DNA of 64,000 nt from Stieleria marina (GTDB taxonomy: Bacteria; Planctomycetota; Planctomycetia; Pirellulales; Pirellulaceae): NCBI GenBank assembly GCA_007741555.1, contig CP036526.1, positions 5,456,001-5,520,000 of the forward strand, given 5' to 3'. Positions 55,136 to 63,470 of the stretch are shown piece after piece. How positions within the stretch are numbered: the first letter of the stretch is position 1; each line of letters begins with the position of its first letter. The translations under genes were made by a program, and so were the position numbers. Below the pieces are notes generated by a model that worked only from the letters and a program-made list of their open reading frames with translations, was not told where the DNA came from and did not search any database.

Positions 55136-58100
55136 AACGCACCTCGCAGTACCAAATCGACGGAGGCTTTTGGTTCGATAACCGCGGGTCTGGCTCGCAA
55201 TCTTTCTCCGCCCGCCTTGCCTACTTCAACAGGAAACAACCAGAGCGTCCGTGACTTTGCAAATGAAAGCACGTCGCTATGACGGTAGGTGTCAATTTGG
55301 TGCTGATGATCGCCAAAGGCTCCCGTCAAATTCAAGATGCAAGGAAAATCGCTTTCGCAATGACGCATCACTAAAAATGCTTGTCCAGAAACACCGTCGA
55401 CGACTCTTAAGAATCGCCACTGCGGATGGTGTTTCGCCAGCTTGAACAATTGGACCACATCATTTGTTTTCGCGTAGGTGACTAGTTTGGAACGCAGTGT
55501 GTCGGGCAAGTGAGCTCCGGAAATCGGATCACCATCATTGAAACCAAGCCCCTGCAGATAGCTGACCAATTTTTCCTGCACGCTGGGGATCCCGCTCGCT
55601 TCAAACTGAGCCGTCAGCGCGTAGTTGTCGGTTTGCTCACGAAACTTACTTCGCAGCGACGGTGACAGCCAAAGGCTAAGCACTTCTTTATTCTGCGACA
55701 CCTGAACCGAAGTCGCTTGCATCAGAATCCCCAGTTCGTAGCCAGCAGTCTCCTTTCCACCATCAACAAAGGCGATGCTCAACCGGTCATCGCGGAGTTG
55801 CCTGAGTAGCTGATCTTTCAAAGGGCTCAGTTCGGCCAAGCTCCTGGCACCGTCATCCGTAGCGACAACCACATCCGCTTGCACGGGTGCTTGAATCGCC
55901 CGAGCCTGCGAGATCAAAAACGGACGATCACCGACTTGACGTAGGAGAACATGTCGAACCAAGTTGAACAGATTCACGCGGTTGGCGGCTTTGGAAATAT
56001 CAGCGCTGCCATCCAGATTGGCTCTTGGATGGGCACCGGCGACCAACATCGCTGCGCCGCGAGGGCGTTCGAATAGATTCACACCAAAATCAAACGACCG
56101 ACGTTCAAACAAGGGACGTGGCACTTCAACGGCAAACGCATCGGACAACCCGGGACGAAAGACAAACGTGCCCCAGCCCTTTGCATCGACTGTCGGAAGT
56201 TCCGAAACCGCTACGAAGGTCGCTTCGTTCTCTTCATCGACGATCAAAGTCACTACATAATTTTGGCTCGCAGCAGCATCGTTGATCGAAACCAATTCAT
56301 CAGCAACCGCTTCTGTTAACCAAGGCAAGCGTGGTGATTCTGTCGCACCGACATCCGATCGTGGTAGCGTGCCTGCTTCGGCAGGCAACTTCCCAAGCAA
56401 CGCAATCAATGGCGAGAACACTTCTTGATCCATAAACAACATTTCTTCGACCCGCGCGGGAATGTAGGCGTCTGTGCCCTGCAGAACTAACCGCTTCTTG
56501 ATCCCGACCAACCAGTCGTTCAGCGACAGTTCAACAGTTTGGAAATTTGCCAGAGCCCCATCGCGTTTCGGTTCGTTCACTCCAAGCTGTGCGATCAGTC
56601 GGCGACGATCATTTCGATTCAGTATCAATTCGACATGGTCGCCGCGACTCCAGTCACGCAACAAGTTGTCCGTTGGACTCGCGTTCCAACGCACGTCCAG
56701 GGTTCCCGTCAGATCCTTCAACTTTGCCAGTGACATATCACCGGGAATTGCGCCACGTACGTAAACACGAGAATCGGTTGACAGGAGTTGTTCGGATAGA
56801 ATTTCACTTGGTCGCGATTCCGCATTCTCCGCGGCACGTAACTGCCTAAATATTGACGTCGTGTAGCCTCGAACTTGTACAGTCGCGCCCTCCTGAAACG
56901 ATTGCCGAAACACGTTGAACATCGTCGCTGGTTCCGCAATCACATCGGCTTCCCCGCCAAAATTCACATGACGTGAAGTCCCCGCGACGGCCAAGGTTCG
57001 GCTCGGAAAATTCTGAAACAGGCTCACTCCCGATTCCAACGTCCCCCATTCGCCCAGCGGCGTTGGCACCTGGAAACGGTTGCCCTCGGTTGAACCGAGA
57101 TCGACAACGTACACTCCCCAGCCATTTGCGGGCGACTTTTCACGAAGATACAAGTAGCGATTCTGGATCAACGAACCGTAGTAGTTGATTTGCTGAAGCA
57201 TGGGTGCCAATGAATCGAGGACTCCAGGGCGAAGCGGAGTCTGCAACTGAGCCATTTTGTCCAAGACGCGTCTGAATTTGGCGAGTTCGCTTTGTGTAGG
57301 TGCGACATAACTATCGCGTCGTCGCTTTTGGTAGAGCAGCGTTTTCTCCGACCGAATGACTTGATGCAGAGGAAGGTCAATGCGATCAATTTGAATTTGT
57401 GTTGATTCGGCAGATACACTTTGCGGAACAGTCGAAAACGAAAATGCAATTCGCGGGCCACAGAAAAATGCAAATCCAATGAAGCTACCAATAACGGCGC
57501 CCAACATGGAAACTTTGGCGGTACCAAATAACATGGCAACCGCTTTTTGTTTGTCATTGATTTTGATCGCCATCAGTGTCGACAGCAAATATCCAAAGCC
57601 GAAGGCGTCTGTCGGATTGAAGGTCGGATAGAACCGAGCTAACAGATGGCACATCAAGAGCCGGTAGACGAAGCAAATGGTAAAGAAGAACAGAATCTTT
57701 CGACTGCCCTGAATCGTCATTTTGCGAAACACACTTAGTCGCATCAGATAGGTGCCGACGACGCATAACAGAATGCATTCGACTCCCGAAATCAGGATTT
57801 TGCTAGGGTCATGCCACAGCAGTCCCAGCAGTGCCGGAATCAAAATCCCATTGAAATCCCAGGCGTATCGAAGGTTCATCCACGACGCAACATAAGCCGT
57901 CGTCAAAACAATGATGTACGCCTTGGGACTGGCCATCAACGAAGTCGTCAGATCGTCATACAGCAGATGAAAGGTACCAATATTGAAATTGGTGTACGGA
58001 ACCAAAACCCATTGAATCACGATGTAGGTAATCACCACGCACGTCGCCAACGGCGGTAGCCCACGCATCATGCCAGGCTTCCAAAAATAGTTGGCAATCA

Positions 58101-58527
58101 GCGCGACGACGATCAGCCCGAAACTGTGCAAATTGTTGCGATAATCAAAATTGATTCCGTAGTCTTCCACCGCGATTCTGCCGACCGCCGGGAGCACAAA
58201 GCCGTCCAACACGGCACGAACGATGACGCTAACCAGCAGGATCACAAAAAACCGGTCGCGTCCAAACAAACTGCTCCAATAGGCTGCCCGCCGTGGGCCT
58301 TCGGATAAGAGCACCACTAAGAAATAGGTCAAAGCGGCTTCCAACACAATCACGCCACCGGTGATGGGGCGGGTAATCAGCAACGGCACGAGGTAGCCGG
58401 GGATCACCAATCCCGAAAGCGTCCAACCCAATCGCAAATTGAAAAACACCGACACGAATACCCCCACCCACACCGTCGTTGTAACGGTGATCGCTGTTGC
58501 GTCGAATGGGAAAAGGGGCAAGTTCAT
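55132..58527 (-). CDS. Double CapC/PgsC-like membrane protein with two degenerate hydrolase domains
   Basis: A 1131-residue protein. Residues 1-365 are membranous and contain two CapC/PgsC-type units: NLRLGWTLSGLVIPGYLVPL (30-49) and NLRYAWDFNGILIPALLGLL (218-237). CapC/PgsC is the membrane subunit of poly-gamma-glutamate synthesis and export. From about 405 on, a soluble region holds two copies of the domain in the operon hydrolase: copy 1 begins APTQSEL (409-415; APTVSEL in the hydrolase), with GWGVYVVDLG, VPTPLGE, VAGTSRHVNFGGEAD and VRGY; copy 2 has GWGTFVFRPG (784-793), VPRPLFE, VAGAHPRANLDGSAD and LSLWLSPSLR. The catalytic-looking His, Asp and Glu are mostly replaced. ATG 58527 is preferred; TTG 58542 is possible. 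Coupled by overlap to the next gene. Confidence 0.82.
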   Translation of the reverse strand: MNLPLFPFDATAITVTTTVWVGVFVSVFFNLRLGWTLSGLVIPGYLVPLLITRPITGGVIVLEAALTYFLVVLLSEGPRRAAYWSSLFGRDRFFVILLVSVIVRAVLDGFVLPAVGRIAVEDYGINFDYRNNLHSFGLIVVALIANYFWKPGMMRGLPPLATCVVITYIVIQWVLVPYTNFNIGTFHLLYDDLTTSLMASPKAYIIVLTTAYVASWMNLRYAWDFNGILIPALLGLLWHDPSKILISGVECILLCVVGTYLMRLSVFRKMTIQGSRKILFFFTICFVYRLLMCHLLARFYPTFNPTDAFGFGYLLSTLMAIKINDKQKAVAMLFGTAKVSMLGAVIGSFIGFAFFCGPRIAFSFSTVPQSVSAESTQIQIDRIDLPLHQVIRSEKTLLYQKRRRDSYVAPTQSELAKFRRVLDKMAQLQTPLRPGVLDSLAPMLQQINYYGSLIQNRYLYLREKSPANGWGVYVVDLGSTEGNRFQVPTPLGEWGTLESGVSLFQNFPSRTLAVAGTSRHVNFGGEADVIAEPATMFNVFRQSFQEGATVQVRGYTTSIFRQLRAAENAESRPSEILSEQLLSTDSRVYVRGAIPGDMSLAKLKDLTGTLDVRWNASPTDNLLRDWSRGDHVELILNRNDRRRLIAQLGVNEPKRDGALANFQTVELSLNDWLVGIKKRLVLQGTDAYIPARVEEMLFMDQEVFSPLIALLGKLPAEAGTLPRSDVGATESPRLPWLTEAVADELVSINDAAASQNYVVTLIVDEENEATFVAVSELPTVDAKGWGTFVFRPGLSDAFAVEVPRPLFERRSFDFGVNLFERPRGAAMLVAGAHPRANLDGSADISKAANRVNLFNLVRHVLLRQVGDRPFLISQARAIQAPVQADVVVATDDGARSLAELSPLKDQLLRQLRDDRLSIAFVDGGKETAGYELGILMQATSVQVSQNKEVLSLWLSPSLRSKFREQTDNYALTAQFEASGIPSVQEKLVSYLQGLGFNDGDPISGAHLPDTLRSKLVTYAKTNDVVQLFKLAKHHPQWRFLRVVDGVSGQAFLVMRHCESDFPCILNLTGAFGDHQHQIDTYRHSDVLSFAKSRTLWLFPVEVGKAGGERLRARPAVIEPKASVDLVLRGAL

Positions 58528-58570
58528 GCTAGGTGGAATCAATCACTGTCTACGAGTTGCTACTGGAACG

Positions 58571-61330
58571 TTAGTGGGAATGAACCGCTTTAGGCTCAGC
58601 GGAAAAATCTGACGATGGATTGGAAACAGCCTGATCGGAGGCCATCAATTCCAGCGAAATCGAAACTCGATAGAACGCATCACAATCGATCGAAAGCTTG
58701 GCACCCCATGCTGCTAGCCAACGATTCGATTCCCGAAGCCGATCCAGATGACGCTGCGTCAACAAAGCGTCTTCGCATGGAGCCAGCATCGCTCGCTCGC
58801 TTTCGGAGGTTCCGAATAAGCAGCGTTCGAGCTGGGTTGTTTCCAGCAGCGTTGACTGAGTGCTGAACCGATAGATCACGCTGTCCGCTGCCCGATCACA
58901 TTCGATGATCAACTGAGTTTCTTCGTCACAGTCGCTGACCAGACATTCGACGATGGTGGAAAACACCTGTTCCAACAGAAATGGATTGGCGCTGGCAACG
59001 ACTTGTTCGTCCGTGATTTTTTCGCTGACAGTGACGCCTGATTGCCGCATGTCGTCTTCGCCGGATCGTAGTGCCGCCGAAAGGACAGGCTTGGTATCGA
59101 GCAGAAAATGATCCGTGGGCGTATCGGTTAGATTATTACCTGTTGCAGCGCGGCATTCGTTGACGCTTCGCAGTACATCGCGTGCCATCGCCACGTAAGG
59201 GTCCGTCTGGGATCCACCGTCGCGTTTGACAATTTCCAAATCACCTGCGATCTGCAGCAAGAGTTCCATCTGTCGGTCGATCCGATCCGATTGCGCAGCC
59301 ATGAACTGCCGCTGCCAATGATTGATCGCGTCAAAAATCTCTCCCGAAACAATTTCGATCGCAACGAAACGGGAATCGATGCCACGTTGATGATCTTGGT
59401 TACTAGCCGACAAAGGTCGTACGAAAAGAACACTTGACGAATCCGCGGCCGATTTTGAAGCCAGCACGATCTGTTCGGATCGATCTTCGATGATGCAACG
59501 CCGGAAAAGCTGACGGCATTCGTCTTCATCGCGATGCGTCAAACGTGCAAGGACTTCGACGCAGGAAGTGTCTTGGGCAGACACATCGCCACGTTGCATC
59601 AAAGCGACCATTTTTTCGTTCACTTTGACTAATTGTCCGAATACATCACCGATGGCAATCGCCGTTTCGGCTCCGTCAACCGCGCGGCCTAACATCTTCT
59701 GAAAACCACGGTGCTGCACTTCGTCTTTGATCAGCGCCGCTGCCATTGCTTGTTCGGGAAGCGTCCTGGAGGGCTGGTTGGACCTATCGGTGATTTCGCC
59801 CGCTTCGTCGCAGTCCTGGTCGCCGGCTAAGAATATTGCCATGTCTCCGGCATACCGCGCCAAGCAGCTTTCGAAATCACTCCAACGTTCCAAATCGGCA
59901 TCGTCCATTTCGACCACCATGAAACCGATGACTTCGGAGAGCATCACCAGGGGAACCATGAACTCCCCAACGCCGCCGTTTTCTGGTTCAACCAGAAAAC
60001 GGCGATCTTCGATTTGAGTGGGATAATTCTGATCGATGGCTTCGCGAAAAGGATAACGATGAACATCGCGCCGCTGTTCGCGAATCGCGTCCACGCCGCA
60101 CCCACAAGTCTGTGAGACCTCCAAGTGTGTTGACCCAGGATCCAAACGCATCAGCACAGCACGTCGCGGGGCGAAAACTTCGACTAACGAATCAGCCATG
60201 GCTTTCCAACGGTCGTTGTCGATCCTCTGGAGTGTGATCCGTTCGTTCGTGCTGCGTAGCAAGCGCCAGTTGTCCACCAAGTCCTTCAACGCTCGAAAAC
60301 GCAAATACAGTACGGACACAAACGACAACGCCACGGCAGCCAGCATCGCAGTTACGGGCATTCGTACCGACCATAGTGACAGACAAGTCCAACCCAGCAG
60401 GCATACCATCAGCTGAAACGCCAACCACGAACGGATCATCCATCGATTCGCTAGGTTGCGAAAGCAGTGCACGCAAACCATCGGCACGCAAAATATCACG
60501 CCCAGAATCCCAAGTTCACTGAGACTGACCAGATAGTTATCGTGCAAGAGTGTTTGCAAAAAGTTGGCGTGCAACTCCAGACGCGACATGCGATCGGCGC
60601 CCAGCGTCGTCGGTGTGACGAACCCCTGTTCATTGGTGGATTGCGGACCAATCATGACGATTCGGCCAGCAACCATCTCGGGGATGACCGCATCGTATAG
60701 CACGTCGTCGCTGCTGACATTCGCCAGTCCCGAAGCGCCGCCAAAAAATCGGACGCCTACCGGTCGACCGGGAATCAACCCAGCGTTTCGTTCGCCCAAC
60801 ACCTGTCTGGCAATCTGAGCTTCGATCGACCACTCCGTTTTGATTCCGCGGGATCCTTTGACGACACTTTGATGTTTGAACAAATGATTGCGGTAGACAG
60901 ACTGCCCCTTTAAACACAAATCGAGGTAGCCACACGTGATCGACTCAGTTGCAGCGTTGTTTTGAGAGGAAGGATTCGATGCTCGCTGATAACCGACCAC
61001 GATGTCTTCGGCGAAAGGCAACTGGTCCAATCGCTTTGCTTGACTGTGACTGACGGGGTGGACGATCGCAATTTTGGCTGGTCCGTCCTGCCCAATTCGA
61101 CTGACGAGATTCAGCAATTGGTCGTCATTATCCAGCACCGACGGCGGAACGTAGACCAAGAGAGAGTCGTCTGGCGCATAGCTACGCGCCGCGAACGCGT
61201 TGGCAAGATCGCTTAAGCAATCGTCTGCATAACGCAGCAGTCCAAGCGAGTTCACCGTCCATACGGTCAACACGATTACGAGAGTCATAACGACTCCGTA
61301 GCGATCCGGTCGACGGTGAATGGGATTCAT
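58571..61330 (-). CDS. CHASE2 membrane sensor with GAF and degenerate kinase-like region
   Basis: A 919-residue protein. A first membrane helix (11-32) is followed by an extracytoplasmic CHASE2 domain (about 35-265) ending in GRIVMIGPQSTNEQGFVTPT and LELHANFLQTLLHDNYL, typical of the family, then three helices (about 270-345). The cytoplasmic part has a GAF-like domain (about 375-505), a PAS-like stretch (about 560-680), a helical region (about 690-780), and a C-terminal segment resembling a histidine-kinase ATPase (EQVFSTIVECLVSD, about 823-836) that lacks the N-box Asn and G boxes. No phosphoacceptor His was identified. It is probably a sensor whose output is regulatory rather than catalytic. 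ATG 61330 is preferred over a start at 61444 because it places the first helix at the N-terminus. First gene of the operon. Confidence 0.82.
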   Translation of the reverse strand: MNPIHRRPDRYGVVMTLVIVLTVWTVNSLGLLRYADDCLSDLANAFAARSYAPDDSLLVYVPPSVLDNDDQLLNLVSRIGQDGPAKIAIVHPVSHSQAKRLDQLPFAEDIVVGYQRASNPSSQNNAATESITCGYLDLCLKGQSVYRNHLFKHQSVVKGSRGIKTEWSIEAQIARQVLGERNAGLIPGRPVGVRFFGGASGLANVSSDDVLYDAVIPEMVAGRIVMIGPQSTNEQGFVTPTTLGADRMSRLELHANFLQTLLHDNYLVSLSELGILGVIFCVPMVCVHCFRNLANRWMIRSWLAFQLMVCLLGWTCLSLWSVRMPVTAMLAAVALSFVSVLYLRFRALKDLVDNWRLLRSTNERITLQRIDNDRWKAMADSLVEVFAPRRAVLMRLDPGSTHLEVSQTCGCGVDAIREQRRDVHRYPFREAIDQNYPTQIEDRRFLVEPENGGVGEFMVPLVMLSEVIGFMVVEMDDADLERWSDFESCLARYAGDMAIFLAGDQDCDEAGEITDRSNQPSRTLPEQAMAAALIKDEVQHRGFQKMLGRAVDGAETAIAIGDVFGQLVKVNEKMVALMQRGDVSAQDTSCVEVLARLTHRDEDECRQLFRRCIIEDRSEQIVLASKSAADSSSVLFVRPLSASNQDHQRGIDSRFVAIEIVSGEIFDAINHWQRQFMAAQSDRIDRQMELLLQIAGDLEIVKRDGGSQTDPYVAMARDVLRSVNECRAATGNNLTDTPTDHFLLDTKPVLSAALRSGEDDMRQSGVTVSEKITDEQVVASANPFLLEQVFSTIVECLVSDCDEETQLIIECDRAADSVIYRFSTQSTLLETTQLERCLFGTSESERAMLAPCEDALLTQRHLDRLRESNRWLAAWGAKLSIDCDAFYRVSISLELMASDQAVSNPSSDFSAEPKAVHSH

Positions 61331-61802
61331 AACTTGTCTATGCAACGCGCAGCGAAAATTCAGGCCTGCAAAAAAGTAGCTCCCCGGGTAAACCACGCCG
61401 TCGATTCCCGGATCTACGAGGCACATGGTGCACAGGTGTTGCAAATTACCAACGAACGCGCCGGTCGTAGTGGTTGCGACATCCAGGTCACGATTGGGCG
61501 TAGGTCCGATCGGCGCGATTGCAACGATCTTGGCGGTGTATCCAACACCCTGCTCGGCCGCTCAGCACCAACGGTTTTCCCAAAGGACCTCTTTTCGGTG
61601 CTGGCAGCTAAGTAGAACGTTGATTGCCGCCCATTTATCAGATTTGGGCCAAGGCACGCGTCCTGCCACAGCCATCGCACGCAGCGAAACACGGTGTTTT
61701 TATGCCACGGACCAGACTTGTCCGCCCGTCTGCGATCTTGTTTGTGTCAGCGAGTGATTGGTTGCTCGCTCAAAACATTTACTTTCACGGAGGAGCCTCG
61801 TC
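61331..61802. other. Divergent intergenic region
   Basis: This 472-base region lies between the CHASE2 operon and the small gene starting at 61803 and should hold both promoters. The open frames within it lack family features and start signals. It ends with GGAGGAG (61789-61795), the ribosome-binding site of the next gene. No operator palindrome or terminator was recognised. Confidence 0.45.
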
Positions 61803-62192
61803 ATGGCCAAGTTTTACGTTCAGTGCGGACCCGTTCAAATCGTTTTGCAAGCCGACACCGTCGAAAAAGCAGCTCTGGCGGCTATCGACCACGCGTTGCA
61901 ATCACACATTTGGATTTACGACGACCAAGACTTGACCGAGTCGGACTGCCAAGATCACTTGATGCTGGAAGCACTTCTGCATCTGGAACCCAGCATCCGT
62001 GTGAGCGAGCAAGGGTTTGATCGAAAAGACGCTTTGCACACGGGCACTCCGGAAATGATTCAGCACTGGCACCAACTGATGGTCGGCATGCGTCGACTGT
62101 TCGTGATCGCAGGATTAGAATCGCGAACGATGGCCGATGTCGCTAGCGACCAAGCACCAACCCCTGCCGTTGGTCCACAGCTGCCACGATAA
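61803..62192 (+). CDS. Small cytoplasmic protein of unknown function
   Basis: A 129-residue protein without signal peptide or membrane helix. It begins MAKFYVQCGPVQIVLQADTV and has predicted alternating strands and helices with a central acidic stretch (IYDDQDLTESDCQDH). I do not recognise a family; similar short proteins occur in planctomycetes as hypothetical proteins. ATG 61803 is preceded by an excellent ribosome-binding site (GGAGGAG, seven bases upstream), which is better than most in the window and suggests high translation. It stands alone between the divergent CHASE2 operon and the convergent CBS gene. Confidence 0.8.
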   Translation: MAKFYVQCGPVQIVLQADTVEKAALAAIDHALQSHIWIYDDQDLTESDCQDHLMLEALLHLEPSIRVSEQGFDRKDALHTGTPEMIQHWHQLMVGMRRLFVIAGLESRTMADVASDQAPTPAVGPQLPR

Positions 62193-62231
62193 CCCTTTGT
62201 CGTCTCTAACCAGGATTTGGCAAACGGCATT

Positions 62232-62289
62232 AGCCAACGGCACTAAGATCAGCCAACGGGCGCTATGAATCGATCACTTCACCGTTGGC
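62232..62289. repeat. Cluster of AGCCAACGG repeats with an inverted copy
   Basis: AGCCAACGG occurs at 62232-62240 and 62251-62259; its near-complement CCGTTGGC lies at 62282-62289 and could pair with the second copy across a 22-base loop. It sits between convergent genes, where it may act as a weak transcript end. Similar short motifs occur in intergenic gaps of this lineage. Confidence 0.5.
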
Positions 62290-62362
62290 CGGATTGATGA
62301 CGTCAATTCGATCGTCACGATCATGCCATGGTCCCGCAAGAAAAAAGTGCACCGGACAACTG

Positions 62363-63175
62363 CTACCCTTTTTTCAGCAATTTCAGCATGACATCTTTTA
62401 CCGTGGTCATCCCGATGACGGTGTCGAATTCGTCCACGATCAATGCAATCGGCTCGCCAGCCTTTTGCAATCGCAACAGCGTTTCGCTCACCGGTGTCGA
62501 CTCCAAAATCAGTTCGATTGGACGCAGAACATCCTTGATATCGAATGTATTTTCGTCAGCCAACACGATGTCTTCGATATGCACCAATCCCGCAACCTTA
62601 TCCAGCGAACAATCACAAACGACGTAGCGGGTGTGACGCGTCTTGCGAGCTTCCTGCAGAAGTTCGGCTAGGGAGTCACCGACGTCCAGGAACTGAATTT
62701 CCTTTCGCGGACGCATGACATTTCGGACAGTCACGTCTTCGAATGGAAACGGGCTGATAGGCTGAAAATCGATATGCTCCGCTGCCGTTTCCTGACTGCC
62801 ATCGGCCGCGTCCTCAGTATCACCGCCGAGTTTTCCCAACGGCACGTTGCAGTTGTAGCAATTGACGACGTAACTGGGATACGTCGCTCCACACTCTCGG
62901 CAATGACGTGTCGTGCCGTCGTCTTTGGTGGCTGCATCAGCAAAGTCGCCCAAGATTTTCATCACACTGGTATCGCTCACGTTGGAGCGTTTTTTAAGCT
63001 TCGATCCATCGGGCGCGATCACTTCGACCGCCGTGCCATCAGGACGCTTGAACGTAAACTCTGTCTTGCAGTGTGGACAACAGACTTCACGATTGAGCCA
63101 TCCAATGTCACCACGCACTCGATGACCATTGGGGCACTCGCTGGTGATGTACTCGATTGGGGTGGGGGACATCAA
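62363..63175 (-). CDS. Zinc-ribbon and CBS-pair protein
   Basis: A 270-residue cytoplasmic protein. Two zinc-ribbon-like cysteine sets precede the CBS domains: CPNGH ... CCPHC (about 14-36) and CRECGATYPSYVVNCYNC (about 92-109). The C-terminal 125 residues form a CBS pair (VTVRNVMRPRKEIQFLDVGD and LRPIELILESTPVSETLLRL, then PIALIVDEFDTVIGMTTVKD), most like the CBS domains of CorC/TlyC and CNNM proteins. No DUF21 membrane domain or transporter-associated domain is present. CBS pairs usually sense adenine nucleotides. Met 63175 or 63172 starts the frame. It is divergent from tdh across 295 bases. Confidence 0.88.
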   Translation of the reverse strand: MMSPTPIEYITSECPNGHRVRGDIGWLNREVCCPHCKTEFTFKRPDGTAVEVIAPDGSKLKKRSNVSDTSVMKILGDFADAATKDDGTTRHCRECGATYPSYVVNCYNCNVPLGKLGGDTEDAADGSQETAAEHIDFQPISPFPFEDVTVRNVMRPRKEIQFLDVGDSLAELLQEARKTRHTRYVVCDCSLDKVAGLVHIEDIVLADENTFDIKDVLRPIELILESTPVSETLLRLQKAGEPIALIVDEFDTVIGMTTVKDVMLKLLKKG

Positions 63176-63470
63176 GTAGTTTCCTTTGGCCGCCGCATAA
63201 TTTCATTACAAGAATCTTAGGATTGTATCCGATCCAGAGCGTTTGCAGACAGTCGGCGACGACTTGTCAGACACGGTGCAAAGAAATCCGAAAGTAGCCG
63301 AGGAAAATCAATCAATCCACAGCATGACCGCGTGGGCAACAACGACGCCCCTGTCATGACGTCCTATAGCCGACTGGGTGTGCCTGCGGGATGATAAGTG
63401 TCGATTCCGAAGCACCGTTTCGATTGATTGTTTGTCTATCCCAGTAGCTCAGAGCAAGCCGACCTTCGCC

